Position numbers and translations under genes: made by a program. Positions 33,993 through 45,500 of a stretch of 64,000 nucleotides of DNA are shown here, in pieces. The DNA is taken from NCBI GenBank assembly GCA_029259915.1, contig JAJDED010000004.1, forward strand, positions 1 through 64,000, in the 5' to 3' direction. Origin of the DNA: Planctomycetota bacterium (GTDB lineage Bacteria; Planctomycetota; Planctomycetia; Pirellulales; Lacipirellulaceae). Position 1 is the stretch's first letter; every line of letters starts with the position of its first letter. The notes under the pieces were generated by a model that did no database searches, was not told the origin of the DNA, and saw only the letters and a list, made by a program, of their open reading frames with translations.

Positions 33993-35317
33993 TGCGCCAG
34001 ATCGCTGTTATTTCGACTCTTGCCTGTGCCATCGCCCGATTGTGCACCAAACTCAACCATGACTTTCAATCCCACCAAGGTCGAAGCATGAGCAATTGCG
34101 TTCTTGTCTTTGATCTCGATGCGAACTTCAACGACACTACGATCGGCAGGAGCTAAGGGATTGCGGTTCGATAAACCGGGCGGAGCTATCATCCCACCGA
34201 TCTGTTTCACAATTCCTTTCATCCCCCCTGGACGTATCTTGGTTTCCGGGTCCATCTTCCCATCCGCAAAAGGTGGTGAAAACGACGGACTGCGGATCGT
34301 CACTTGCTGCTTTTCGCGGAGCTCTTTGACATCCGCTTCGTACACCTCGGCAATGCACAGCATCTTTCTCAAATCGCCCAACTGAACAATCGGGGTCTGG
34401 GTGATAAATTCGCCAGGCCGAAGAAAGGTTTTCAGCACCGTGTACGGTCGACTATCGCTTGCCTTTTCTCGGACAGTGGGATCATGATCCTCGATGCACT
34501 CGAGTTTCAATACGTCTGGTAAATCGTCGGCAGAGACGTTTGGCACCATCAGCACGGAACGCTTTAAGGTCTCTTTGGCAACTTCAATCTCTTGAGCGAT
34601 CGCCTGGCTGTCGTAGCCTTCTCTTAGCTGGTCAAGACTCTTCCTGGCAACCGTCACGTTGGCCTGTGCTGCGGTGACTGCCTTGTCGGCGGCTTCCTTA
34701 GACAAGGAATAACTTTCGCTGGCAATCTTGTGCTCTTGGAGCGCTAAATCCATTTCATTGTGCTGTTTGGCCAATTGATGTTCTGTTACCAATTCAGGGT
34801 CCGTAGAATAGAGGATCGCTAGCCGACCATACTCTTCCGTCGCCAACTTGCTAGCCACTTCCAACACAGCCAATTTGCCTGCCAAAAGTTCAACTTCCTT
34901 TTGCTTGGCCAATGCCTGCGCCTCGGCGGCTTCCGCCTGTGCCTTTTGGGCTTCGACCACTTCCAATTCGTGGTCTCGCTTCTTGTCTGCCAGGTCTTTC
35001 TTTTTGATCAATGCATCCAATTGTGCTTTTCCGATATCGTAACTGGCCAGCAAACCCAAGACACCATTCTCGGGAGCTAACCGAGTCTCGCGCACATCAG
35101 GATCCAGAACTTTTAATCGTTCGCCGGGGATCGCGCTGATCGAAATAATTCCCTCCGCAGGCTCCAACCGCCCCAAAGCAAATACAGTTCGAGGTTGCTT
35201 CGACTCCTCTCCAGGAGAGTCGCTCGGGGATTTCCAATCGCAGCCTGACATCATGCCATGGAGGCCAACAACCAATAGAGCAATTGCTGCAAAGCTTGGA
35301 CGAATGGCGGAGTGCAT
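33989..35317 (-). CDS. DevB-type HlyD-family adaptor lipoprotein
   Basis: Periplasmic adaptor of the ABC exporter, 442 residues from the ATG at 35317 (GAAAGAG upstream). A lipoprotein signal ends GMMSGC. Lipoyl-type halves flank a long coiled-coil hairpin (about 85-245) rich in Lys, Glu and Ala (DLADKKRDHELEVVEAQKAQ), the mark of DevB adaptors. The C-terminal barrel has EVYEADVKELREKQQVTIR. It is the first gene of the operon adaptor - permease - permease - ATPase on the minus strand. A DevBCA system normally recruits a TolC protein; none adjoins this operon. Confidence 0.88.
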   Translation of the reverse strand: MHSAIRPSFAAIALLVVGLHGMMSGCDWKSPSDSPGEESKQPRTVFALGRLEPAEGIISISAIPGERLKVLDPDVRETRLAPENGVLGLLASYDIGKAQLDALIKKKDLADKKRDHELEVVEAQKAQAEAAEAQALAKQKEVELLAGKLAVLEVASKLATEEYGRLAILYSTDPELVTEHQLAKQHNEMDLALQEHKIASESYSLSKEAADKAVTAAQANVTVARKSLDQLREGYDSQAIAQEIEVAKETLKRSVLMVPNVSADDLPDVLKLECIEDHDPTVREKASDSRPYTVLKTFLRPGEFITQTPIVQLGDLRKMLCIAEVYEADVKELREKQQVTIRSPSFSPPFADGKMDPETKIRPGGMKGIVKQIGGMIAPPGLSNRNPLAPADRSVVEVRIEIKDKNAIAHASTLVGLKVMVEFGAQSGDGTGKSRNNSDLAQ

Positions 35318-35688
35318 CGGGCGAGTCTCTTTCAGGCGGCGGCAGCTCAAACTCATTGTAGAAAATCAAACTCCAGAGGAATCCAGCAAACGTACCGCGC
35401 TACAATGGAAGACGCAGCCATTTGGACTCGATTTTTCTGGAGGGAACGTGAAAAGAAACCGGAAAAATGCCTTCCAGGGCGGGAACCATTTGCCCTTGTA
35501 CCTACTATAATCAGAATTCCTAGCACCTCGACGGTCAAACTGGCCAGACATCGCTTTTTGCCCTGTAGAAAAGGCTTTCCTAAAGACTCATATTGCCTTG
35601 AATTATGCCGGACCGTTAGAGTGACAGCCTGTTTTCTTGGCTACGGCGTCCCTCGCCTGTCCAATTATTACGCCTGGAGCGATTGATC
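35318..35688. other. Divergent intergenic region
   Basis: About 370 bases between the export operon (leftward) and a small membrane-protein gene (rightward). It presumably holds promoters for both; I cannot identify a clear -35/-10 or sigma-54 site, and no gene is supported. Confidence 0.4.
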
Positions 35689-35991
35689 ATGCGGAGACTT
35701 ATGACGTTTTTGATGGGGGTCGTCACCGGGGCCATCCTGCTGTTTTCGGCACTGCACTATCATCTGATTCGAGCCAACGACGGGCTACACGTCATCCGAA
35801 AAGTCGATTCCAAGCTTGCGGCTACCTACGTGGATATTCGCGGTTTTACCGTCGCCGACTGGACGCAACACCCCGACGTGGCCGCCGCGTTGATGAACTC
35901 CGACCAACGCGATTTGCTCGAAGGCGCCGCCACCGATGCGCTGCACAATGGCATCGACCGGTTCTTGAATCGTAACGATGCTCGGCGTTAA
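35689..35991 (+). CDS. Small membrane-anchored hypothetical protein
   Basis: A 100-residue protein with one N-terminal hydrophobic span (MRRLMTFLMGVVTGAILLFSAL) and a soluble domain with DGLHVIRKVDSKLAATYVDI and QHPDVAAALMNSDQRDLL. The regular sequence and the ribosome site TGGAGCG support a real gene; GC-rich codon use matches its neighbours. No function is recognised. The soluble part probably lies outside the cytoplasmic membrane. Confidence 0.65.
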   Translation: MRRLMTFLMGVVTGAILLFSALHYHLIRANDGLHVIRKVDSKLAATYVDIRGFTVADWTQHPDVAAALMNSDQRDLLEGAATDALHNGIDRFLNRNDARR

Positions 35992-36242
35992 TCCGATTGC
36001 CGGCAGATTCGATTTCAATTCTCTCCGCCGAATACTGCCAGTATTCAGCAAGGCCCGTCTCAGCGCTTGCAGCCGTACAATCCGCATGACTGTCAAGGTT
36101 GGCAGAGACTTGAAGCTCCGACAGCGCACCACACGATATCCAATAGGGACACCAATCCGCTGGAGCTTACCAGCAAAGACCCTTTTGTAAGCCAAGGCAT
36201 TGTGGTTGGCGCAGTGCATTCTCTCCGAGAAGGAATGGCAAG

Positions 36243-36530
36243 GTGGAACTCAATCGCAACCAGTACTTCTTTTTGGGGATCATCATCCTGCTCATGGGCA
36301 TGCAGTTGCGCATGGTGAGTGCATTCGTTCTCACGCAAGATGCAACAAGGTTCTTAGCCGAAAGAACCCGCTCTTCCGAGACGGAAGGAACTCTGGTTTC
36401 TTTCTCCAGCGACCTCGGTGCATTGCCCCAAAAAGTGATTCACCCGCCTGAATGGTTAGGATGGTGTCTCATGTCGGTTGGAGCCGTACTCATTTTGCAT
36501 AGTCTGGCAATGAAAAAACCGGGGGGTTAG
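36243..36530 (+). CDS. Two-span membrane protein
   Basis: A 95-residue protein with two hydrophobic spans (YFFLGIIILLMGMQLRMVSA and about 70-88) joined by a polar loop. The GTG start at 36243 is preceded by GAAGGAATGG. It lies four bases before the next gene and is likely co-transcribed with it. No family recognised. Confidence 0.6.
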   Translation: MELNRNQYFFLGIIILLMGMQLRMVSAFVLTQDATRFLAERTRSSETEGTLVSFSSDLGALPQKVIHPPEWLGWCLMSVGAVLILHSLAMKKPGG

Positions 36531-36534
36531 CGCA

Positions 36535-37005
36535 ATGGGACAAAAACATTTTCTCTTCGTCGGCTTATTTTTGCTAACGGTTGCTTTGTATCTGGCGCTG
36601 GGGTGGAGTTCATCAGATGCCGCTCAGGAAAATAGCCAAGCAGGCAGACGTTCCAGCGCTAGCTACGATCATCGCGAAAATCAATCCGAAGACGGCTCTC
36701 GGAGAATCCGCGAAGGGACTCTCCTCAAGGGACAGACAGGGTACTTCCGTCAGGATGGCGATATCGCAACATTCGTTACTGACGATGAACGCGAATTGGG
36801 CGGGCTGCCCAATCTGAATCTAGAACGCGTGCTCCGAACACTCAAAACCTCCGACGAAAATCAAACGATTCGTTGGCGAGTCGACGGGACGATTACCGAG
36901 TTCTCCGGTAAAAATTATTTACTTATCACGAGAGCCGTTTACAAGTCGGCTGCACCTCCTCCGGCGCCAGAACACCTCACCGATGAAGCCGCCGAAGAGG
37001 AGTGA
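36535..37005 (+). CDS. Exported hypothetical protein, possible OB-like fold
   Basis: A 156-residue protein with an N-terminal signal or anchor (FLFVGLFLLTVALYLALGW), a variable charged linker and a C-terminal beta-rich domain (LNLERVLRTL, IRWRVDGTITEFSGKNYLLI, then RAVYKSA). The order and the FSGKNYLLITRAV strand recall small OB-fold domains of planctomycete exported proteins; this is an impression, not a proven match. It probably forms an operon with the preceding two-span protein. Confidence 0.65.
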   Translation: MGQKHFLFVGLFLLTVALYLALGWSSSDAAQENSQAGRRSSASYDHRENQSEDGSRRIREGTLLKGQTGYFRQDGDIATFVTDDERELGGLPNLNLERVLRTLKTSDENQTIRWRVDGTITEFSGKNYLLITRAVYKSAAPPPAPEHLTDEAAEEE

Positions 37006-37219
37006 TTTTTTCTGTCACTGAGCTTCCCGAGAGAACGACCTATTGCCCGCGGCACACGCCGGCAGAGTGAGGGCGATGCTTGACACTGGCAGCGACCTCG
37101 ATATGATCTACCTTTAGGGTTTTTTCCGCACGAGTGCGTTGCGAACTCGGCTGTTTGCCACTGCATTTGCGGATCGATTAGCTTTTCTGTATTAGCCTTT
37201 TTCCTTGAGCACATGTCCA

Positions 37220-37573
37220 ATGGCCAAATATCGTCACATCGAAGTCAACGAATCGGCCCACGTCAGCGTGGTGCGTTTCCTCGATCAAAAAATCATCGAT
37301 CCCGACGCCATCCAGGAATTGGGATACGAGCTGTTCGAATTGGTTGAGAAAGACAATCGCAAGAAGCTCGTCTTGAATTTCTCTGAAGTCGAATTTCTGT
37401 CGAGTGCCGCTTTGGGAAAGCTCATCACTTTCGAAAAGAAAACAAAACGGCTTGAGGCCGATCTGATACTTACGAACATTGCTCCGGAAATCTTCCAAGT
37501 ATTTGCCATTACGAACCTCGACAAGTTGTTCCAAATCAAGGACAGCGAGGCAGATGCATTGGCTGTTCTCTAG
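37220..37573 (+). CDS. STAS-domain anti-sigma factor antagonist
   Basis: A 117-residue single STAS domain protein of the SpoIIAA/RsbV group, which binds an anti-sigma kinase and is controlled by Ser phosphorylation. The signature is KLVLNFSEVEFLSSAALGKL; compared with the family DSSG motif, Asp is replaced by Ser61 and the usual phospho-Ser position reads Ala63, so Ser62 would be the acceptor if there is one. The ATG at 37220 is used; an upstream TTG at 37205 is possible. The matching kinase gene starts 10 bases later. Confidence 0.88.
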   Translation: MAKYRHIEVNESAHVSVVRFLDQKIIDPDAIQELGYELFELVEKDNRKKLVLNFSEVEFLSSAALGKLITFEKKTKRLEADLILTNIAPEIFQVFAITNLDKLFQIKDSEADALAVL

Positions 37574-37583
37574 CGAGCGACCC

Positions 37584-38003
37584 ATGCCTTCTTCCCGCAA
37601 GCCGCACGTCATTCGCTGTTCGCTGCCAAGCGACTTGACTGCTTATCATGAACTTGTGCAACAGGTTCTCGATAAACTTCAGGAATTGGGGTGGAAAAAG
37701 GAAAACATTTTCGGCGTACACATGGCCCTCGAAGAATCGATTAGCAACGCCATCCGGCATGGCAATCACGAAGATCCAGCCAAGCAAGTCCACTTCCACT
37801 CGGAACTAGCTGAGAATTGTTTTTATGCCCAGGTTTGCGACGAGGGCACCGGTTACGATCCTGGCGTGGTGCCCGACTGTTGCTTGCCAGAAAATCTTGA
37901 AATCCCAGGGGGTCGTGGCTTGGCTTTGATTCGCGCTTTCATGACAACCGTCACCCATAGCGATGAAGGTCGCTGTGTGACGATGGAAAAGCAACTCGAA
38001 TAA
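37584..38003 (+). CDS. RsbW/SpoIIAB-like anti-sigma serine kinase
   Basis: A 139-residue GHKL-fold ATPase. The N-box is MALEESISNAIRHGN, and the ATP lid motifs are CDEGTGYDPG and GGRGLALIRAF. Such kinases phosphorylate STAS partners and hold back alternative sigma factors. The gene follows the STAS gene directly, so the two form a partner-switching pair; no sigma factor or PP2C phosphatase gene adjoins, so the target must be elsewhere. The ATG at 37584 is chosen because earlier starts overlap the STAS gene. Confidence 0.87.
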   Translation: MPSSRKPHVIRCSLPSDLTAYHELVQQVLDKLQELGWKKENIFGVHMALEESISNAIRHGNHEDPAKQVHFHSELAENCFYAQVCDEGTGYDPGVVPDCCLPENLEIPGGRGLALIRAFMTTVTHSDEGRCVTMEKQLE

Positions 38004-38155
38004 AGCAGCCGGACAATCGGTCGCAAATTTCTGCCATTCAAGCCACGCGACCGGCCCCCCCGAAAAAATGCCCGCCTCAGCTCGCGAATCGGCTCTTGTC
38101 GCTCCCGGGAGCGTCCGATAATATGGAAGACTTCCGCTTCTACGCGGAGGCCCAT

Positions 38156-38228
38156 TCCTCGGTAGCTCAGTTGGTAGAGCAAGCGGCTGTTAACCGCTGG
38201 GTCGTAGGTTCGAGTCCTACCCGAGGAG
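38156..38228 (+). tRNA. tRNA-Asn (GTT)
   Basis: A complete 73-base cloverleaf: acceptor TCCTCGG/CCGAGGA with discriminator G, D-arm GCTC/GAGC, anticodon stem AGCGG/CCGCT with loop CTGTTAA (anticodon GTT), and T-loop TTCGAGT. No CCA is encoded. Confidence 0.96.
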
Positions 38229-38635
38229 CTTTTCCGGTGGTTCCCGTAGGTTTACGAACCCCTAATACCCATTTTAGGCTCGCGAACGTGCGCTGGTTTA
38301 CGTTCCCGATAGTTCCCAGCGCCCCACGATGCGCCCACTCCAAGAGTAGTCGGGTTGGATGTGGCCGCGACCCTCAGTAGTGGCTCGAAAAGGGCGTCGG
38401 AATCCCCATCAAACAAAGCATCTTTTAGCGGCAATGTGGTGCTAGCACCATTCTTATCGTGCTGCATTTCTCCATATCGGAGCGCTTTGCGAACCCTTTG
38501 ACTGCAAGACGAGGCGTCCGAGTTGTGTATCTTGGTCTCGACAATACTATTGGCCGATTGTCGACGTAGTAAGTACGATCCTGTCTGAAAATAGCGAGGA
38601 AAGCACCTCCATGGTCACTCCGCGAGGCACCAGGC
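38229..38635. other. Intergenic region after tRNA-Asn
   Basis: About 400 bases with no supported gene. Short frames exist but have neither ribosome site nor family resemblance. I see no integrase or direct copy of the tRNA 3' end. Confidence 0.45.
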
Positions 38636-39502
38636 ATGTCACAATCACAGCATAACTACCGACAGCGCAACAAACGATCTTGGCGCGAGCGGTGGTATGA
38701 AATCATCTTCGAAGCAGATACGTTTCCCGGCAAACTGTTCGATGTGCTTTTGCTGATCGCAATTCTGCTTAGCGTGTTGGTGGTGATGTGCGAGAGCGTG
38801 GAAGGAATTAGAAAGGACTACAAGCCTCAACTGCTGGGGGCCGAGTGGTTTTTCACACTGCTTTTCACCGTGGAGTATCTCTCCCGAATCGTGTGTGCCC
38901 ACCGACCGCTACGGTATATCTTTAGTTTCTATGGCATCGTCGATCTGCTGGCAATTCTTCCAACCTACCTGACCCTACCCATTTTCACCGGCGGGGCGGA
39001 TACGCAACGGCTAGCAGTGATTCGGGCCTTGCGGCTGTTGCGAGCCTTTCGAATCTTCAAACTCGCACACATGCTCTCGGAAGCAGCTGCCCTGAGACAA
39101 GCAATGTGGGCTGCCCGCGCCAAGGTACTTGTCTTTCTCTCCGTGGTGTTGATCGCAGTTGTGATCGTCGGCTCGGCGATGCACGTGATCGAGGGCGGAG
39201 ATGCTGAAAGCCAAATTGAAACCGGATTCGATTCCATACCAGAAAGTATGTATTGGGCTGTGGTGACTATGACCACTGTAGGCTATGGAGATGTCTCTCC
39301 AGCAACCGCCTTAGGAAAACTGATTGCCGCCTGCATGATGATGCTTGGCTACTGCTTGATCATCGTGCCCACAGGCATCGTCTCCGCGGAACTTGCCCAT
39401 GCCGGAGGACGTGAGCTGACCACGCAAGTTTGCCCCGAATGCATGGCCGAAGGCCACGATGCGGATGCCAAGTGCTGCAAATACTGTGGCGAGATACTGT
39501 AG
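38636..39502 (+). CDS. Voltage-gated potassium channel with C-terminal zinc ribbon
   Basis: A 288-residue six-helix ion channel of the inner membrane. The S4 voltage sensor is RALRLLRAFRIFKLAHM, the pore has the K+ selectivity filter TTVGYGD, and S6 follows. After S6 comes a short zinc ribbon, CPEC...CCKYCGE, ending the protein; such ribbons occur in some bacterial Kv-like proteins, probably as a cytoplasmic sensor or assembly element. It ends 20 bases from the convergent alpha-2-macroglobulin gene. Confidence 0.9.
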   Translation: MSQSQHNYRQRNKRSWRERWYEIIFEADTFPGKLFDVLLLIAILLSVLVVMCESVEGIRKDYKPQLLGAEWFFTLLFTVEYLSRIVCAHRPLRYIFSFYGIVDLLAILPTYLTLPIFTGGADTQRLAVIRALRLLRAFRIFKLAHMLSEAAALRQAMWAARAKVLVFLSVVLIAVVIVGSAMHVIEGGDAESQIETGFDSIPESMYWAVVTMTTVGYGDVSPATALGKLIAACMMMLGYCLIIVPTGIVSAELAHAGGRELTTQVCPECMAEGHDADAKCCKYCGEIL

Positions 39503-39521
39503 CAAGCACTTGTGAACTCTT

Positions 39522-42500
39522 CTACTCAGCGATTTGCAATTTAAGCTCGTCTGAATTGCCTTTGAGCTCGGGCGCATACATCGCTGAGATTCGCGTGGGC
39601 AGGGCGCTAAATTTTCCTGGGGTTTCCGCGCGCAGACGATAAGAGACGCTGTGCCGACCGCGGGCCATGCGGGCTACAAACAGGCTCACCCGATCGTCGC
39701 GCAGTTCCATGTAGGCACGCAGAGCATTGTCGTTATAGCCGCTTCGGATCGCCACCGGTTCGCAACCGGCCGGTTTCATGTCTTCAAGGAGAATGTATTC
39801 ATAATCGTTCTTGCTCTCGGCGATTAGCTCCACCTCGATCAGATCGCCACTGGCAACCTCAGCGAAATTGGTAAGTGGAATGCGTCTGAATTTTTCTACC
39901 ACTTGATCGACCACTTGGCCATGGCCCCCGGCAACTTCTGTGGAGGCTTTTTCAGGAACAAGCTTAAAATAGTTTCTTGTGATTTTGAGTTCTAAGCCGG
40001 CGGACATGATGTCGTCCTCTAAAGTAAAATTCGTGACATAGGCGTTAAAATAGATCGGCATATCTCCTTGCTTGATCAATTCGACTTTATGTCGACCCCC
40101 TGCCAGGTCCGCGCCAGTGAGCACGCATTTGTTGTCGAACGAGAAAAGGTTCTCGCTTGTGATCTCGACTTGCTTGCGCTGTTTGCCGTCGACCCACACT
40201 TCAACCGTCCCCTGGGGACGGTCCTCACCGGTAGCTTTCAAGAAATCGGCAAAGGCCTCGACCACCAAGGCCGTATCGCGAGTGCTATTCCAATACGTGG
40301 CATGCTTGCGATTGTTGAGAAGATATTTCACAAGCTGCGGAGCGATCTCGCTCTCGGGATCTGTGGCAACTAGAAGTTTGAGATAATAGGCGTGGGCTTC
40401 GTATTCACTGCCGTACCAGTACCACCACTGCCCACCGGGGAGTTCCAACCAGGCGGTTTGGTTTTCCGCGTCTTGGCGAAGATACTGGCCGAGGTTGCGG
40501 ATGACCATTGCCAGTTTTTCTTCATCTTCTTGCAGGTGAAGAGCCATGCCAAACGTGGCGAGGCTGTACACGGCCAAACGGGTGCGATCACGATAGAGAA
40601 ACTCGGTCATCTCCGATTGGCTGGGGCTCGGAGATGCGCCAGCTTGCTGCGCTTCGCTTAAAACCATTAAAACCAGCGCATCGGTGTTGTCGGCAAATTG
40701 CTTGGCCAAAACTTTTTTTCGCCCCTTCTGTGGCCAGATTTTCAATCGTTTCACTTGTTCCACCTGATATCGCTGAAGCCAACCGATGCCGTGCTCCAGA
40801 ACGCTTGGCACGATAGCCACATTATTTTCCTTGGCTACCAATAGGCCATGCACAACCAGAGCCGTCGTGTGCGGATAGCTCCGTTCGCCCCAGCCGCTAA
40901 ACCAGCCCCAGCCGCCGTCGGAAAGTTGCATTTCGGTGAGCCGGTTAACGCCCACTTGGACGATGCTGTGAAGTTCGGCTTCGTCGAACACCGGATTGTT
41001 CTTAAATCGCTGCCAATCTTTTGCACGTTTGATGTCGTCGCCCGTTTCTTGGGAATTGAGGTTAGTGCGTTTCTCGCGAATCGTTTTAAGATCGACACCC
41101 ATACGGCGCAATGTCTGCTGCGTAATCACCGCGGGCAAAAAACGGTTCAGCGTTTGCTCGGTACAGCCGTAGGGGTAATCGATCAAGTAAGGCAGCGCGT
41201 CGACCATTGCGCCGGCAAGCGTGGGCGTGTAACGAATTTCCAGGCGCGTCTGATCCACGCGCCGCTCAGCGGGGATGGTAACGGTAAAATCTTTTGTGTC
41301 TTCTTCCGGACGGATGACGCCGGTGATCGATTCGGTTTTGAGCATGCCGTGTACAAAAACCGGAAACGTCATTTGCATGGCGTCAGACTCTTCGTCGGTC
41401 AATGCGCTCATCCGCACGGTTGCCAATCCTTCGCGCGTCGCTTCCACGCGCCAATCGACGCGCTGCTCGCCGCCGGCGGGGATGGTGACCACTTTTTCCA
41501 ACTGCTCGGGGCCCGCAAGCGTTTCGCCCTCCAAGGCCAACTGGACCCGCACTTGCTTTTCCGTGGGAAGATAATTGTGGACATTGGCAGAGAGAACCAC
41601 TTCGTCGCGTTCGACGAAAAATCGGGGCGCTTGCAGGCGTACAACAATGTTTTTGCGTGTCACCACTTCCGCCGTGCCCTCGCCGACTCGGGTGCCGTGG
41701 CCCATGCCCCAGGCGCGTACTTTCCACGCGGTAAGATTCTCGGGCATGTCGAATTCCACTTCCGCCATGCCCTCGGCATTGGTTTCGAGCGAGCCAATCC
41801 AAAAAGCCGTGTCGGCAAGATTTTCGCGGATTTGTGGCGCTACAAGTTCCGCAGTCGTCTGGTCCCCCGGGTCTTGGCCCCTGGATTCAGACTCGGACTT
41901 GGTTACTAGTCCATCGGCCATGGCCATTGGCGCACCCCCACCCATACCTCCACCTTCACCCAATCGTCTCTGGAGAATTCCATGGCGTAAGTCATCTCTC
42001 GATAGAGCAGATGATATTTCATCGACCACCGTCTGGCCAAAAATGCCCAAGTTTTGCATGTGCGGTTGATTGTTTTTCACTAATGGCCTACTCGATCGTT
42101 CGAGATTCGTTTCGCCCTGCGAGTAGTGGTTCCGCCGCCACTTCCAAAAGAACTCGCGAATTTCGGGTACGTTTGTGCCGCCGGAAATGTACTCCAGAGC
42201 TTTGTCGTAAACGGCGACTGCCAGGGAACCCACAAAAGGCTGATTCTGCTCATCGGTGAGCTTGAGCGCCAGCTTGGCCGCTTGCCCCGGCAGAAAAGCT
42301 TCGGCCGAGGGAACCACTTCGACGTTCAACACCCGCTTCACCGGAGGAACAAACAACTCGCGCACCACCGTATGCACACGCCCCCCGTGAACACTCACCG
42401 CCTCGACAAACACGTTGGGGGTGTCTTTTGCAGTGATTTCCACTTCAACGGTGGTACTCTTGCCATCGCACTGGACTAGTTGCGGAGCAACGTACACTCC

Positions 42501-45500
42501 ATTGGCAGGACGCAAAAACAGCAGAACCGCCGCACCGGTGCGGTTCGTGTTGATTTGCAGGATGGCCTTGTCGCCCGCTTGGTACTCGCGGCGATCGGGG
42601 ATAATTTCCAAATCGTTATAACGGAACTGCGAACTATCGAATCCTGCTCCCGTTATTGTGATAATCTGCCCACCTTCGATCGTGTGCCCTGCTCCGTCCG
42701 ATAACTCGTAAGAGAGCCGAACCTGTCCCGGTTCCGAAGCTTTCAATTGCAACTCGGCCCGCCCCAATTCGTTGGTAGCCAGCTCCCAGCTCCCAGCTTC
42801 GGTTTCCACCGGTTCTCCATTTTCGTATTGGATTTTCAGTAAACGAAGCGTTCCGGAACCCACGATCGGTTTGCCATCCAATGTGCGCGCTGCCGTTCCA
42901 ACAACGATTGTGTCTCCCACGCGGTAATAACCACGATCGGGCCAAAGCGTCACTTGAAATGGTTGCTGTGCGACTAGAACACGGCCATTGCCGACAATTG
43001 TGCGACGCGATTGGTCGACCACTTCGGCTTGGATTTCATAGCGGTGATCTTGGTCAGGATGAAACTGCTTGGCCAGGGCGGTGTCGATTTCGACTTTGAC
43101 TTCGCCATCGGGACCGATCGCAAGTTCGCGCTCCACCACGACTTCTGGGGGTGTGGGTGCGTGCCAAAACCAGGCAGGATGCGGTGCAGAACAGCCCCAA
43201 CGGTTCCAACCTGGATACCAGGTGGTCTCTCTAGCAAACCACCAATAGCCCGGGCCATAGAGCCAATCCCACGGCATGGGCGGGTACCACCGCTGATGAT
43301 GGGTCGACCGGACCACCTTTACTCTGACGGTTGCCTCGGTGACCGGCTCGCCAAAATAGTAACGGGCCGAGATCGTTGCTTCAAATTTTTCGCCTAACGC
43401 AATCGGTTTTTCAGGAGCGGCAACCGTCACTTCAAATTCAGGCTTTTTGTATTCTTCAACACGGAATGTCCCCCCGCCATGGTTGACCACATTGATGCGG
43501 TACTGCCCCAAAGTGGCGCCGTCGGGAACTTGCCAACTTCCGGCGAGTCCCCCAAAGGCATCCGCAATCAACTGAGTGCTGTAAACCTTTTCGTTTCTGG
43601 GATCGCGGATTTCTACCTGAAACGACTGTGCCGCGAAACGTGATTCGTCTTGCATATCGTATTGAGCATTCCGCACCCAAAATTTGAAATCCAATTCTTG
43701 CCCCGGACGATAAACGGGGCGGTCGGTGATCGAGAAAACTTTCACCTGCTGATACTGTTGATCGTGGTAATCGCCTGCCCAAACGCTTCGGAAACCGAGA
43801 TGCGCAAGCCGCCCTTCGGGCGTAGTAGCCACGGCCAGCCATTGATGGCGACGGTGGTCTTCGTCGGCAGGGAGTGTGACCAATCCCTGTTCATCCGTAA
43901 GCTGGGCGAAGTTTTTCGTCCGCACCTGGAACTTCTTGCCCTCCAGATTCTCTTGCCAAAAGCCAAAGAACTCGACATTGCAATTCGCCACCGGCCGACC
44001 GCTTTCCGCGTCGGCCACATAATAAAGGGCTTTTTCCGTAAGTGGTTTTTTGACGATCGCGGTGTCGCTAAGCCAAAGAACAATGTTTGTCACATTGCCG
44101 TCGACCATTTTTGAAGTGACGAGATAGGCCCCCGGCTCCTGCAACGGAGTCGTGACCGTGATACGCTTGTCGAAGTGGTTCACAAGCGGATCGAGGTCGA
44201 GACTCCAGCGGGCAACTTCTTCCCCCAGATATTTTTCCTGGCCGAGAGATACTAAGCGGTGCCCAAGATTTTCGATTTGCGTTTGATCCCATTCCAATCG
44301 GGGCGGGCTCGCTTGCAAATAGACTTTCACGTCGTCCAGCAACTCGCGCATCTTGATGCGATGTGCGGTAAACTCCACGCGATTCCCGTTGCGAAAACGG
44401 AAGTCCACCGTGGCGCCTAGCCCCGCAGGCTGGGTCATCACCGGCTCGAACCGGCCCCAATTCTCCTCGATCTGCTGCAACTGGTTCTTAGCGTGTCGCC
44501 GATTGCCGCCACGCTCAGCAGCTTGCCGCCAATAATTGGCAGCTTGTTTATATTGCCGCCGATTTTCAAAATTTCTTGCCAGTGACTCCACAGCTGATTG
44601 CCAGTCGCTTGTTGTCCGATCGGCGGGGGACTCATCGAGTACCAACTGAAAAAGCTTCAGTGGGTTGTGTTCCTCTGGCAGATCGAATCGCTGAATGCCC
44701 GCTGCCAAGCGGGCGATGGTTTCATTTTCAGCCAAAGTGTGGAGGGCGTAGGTTCCCGTTTCTTGATCTTTGTTGTCATTAGAAAAAGTTCTGCCGAACC
44801 ACCAGCCGTAGCTCGCGAGCGTTTCCACGCCAAACTGCGATTGCAGAAACCTTGCTCGGGTCAGCCGTTCTTGATTCCGACGTTTGGGCTGCCACTGGAC
44901 CATTTTTTCGAGAATCCAGCGCCACCGCTGGCCATCGTTTTCGGCGTCGTCCCAAGAGTTTGGGATCGAATAGAAAACTGGTTCTCCATCCACATCGACG
45001 GGGGCCATACGCGGATTCTCGTGAACAAACGCCCAGCCCTCTTCTATTTCAGGAAGTTTTTCGATGTCTGTCAACGTTTGCAGTCGCCATGCTCGCGTGT
45101 AATTTCGTCCGTGGAGCAGCGCATCGGCAAACCGATTAAGCAGTGTCACAGCCAGCTCAGATTCATGTCGTTGATCATCGCTCTCCAGCTGCGTGAGCGC
45201 TTGCTGGAAAAGCTGCAACGCCCTCACACGATCGCGAGCTGTAGAGTGCATCCTCTTTGCACCACCACCACGAAGATCGCCGCGGCGAAACTCACCAGCG
45301 ATTTGATAACCATGATGAGCAACATCCATATAACTGTGGGCAACCTCGGAAAGAAGTTCCCACCGTTTGCCATGACGACCAACAATTTCCTCTCGTAAAT
45401 CGTCCAGCTCGCTCAATCGGCCTAGCCGACGATAGCATTCCAAGCTACTGGCATAAGCCTTGGTCAAGTGGTCGGTGTCGACATCCGTTGAAGACAACAA

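Noticed and set aside
40848-41909. A 353-residue reading frame on the plus strand
   Set aside because: Opposite strand of the alpha-2-macroglobulin gene; the sequence is His/Arg/Phe-rich without any domain.
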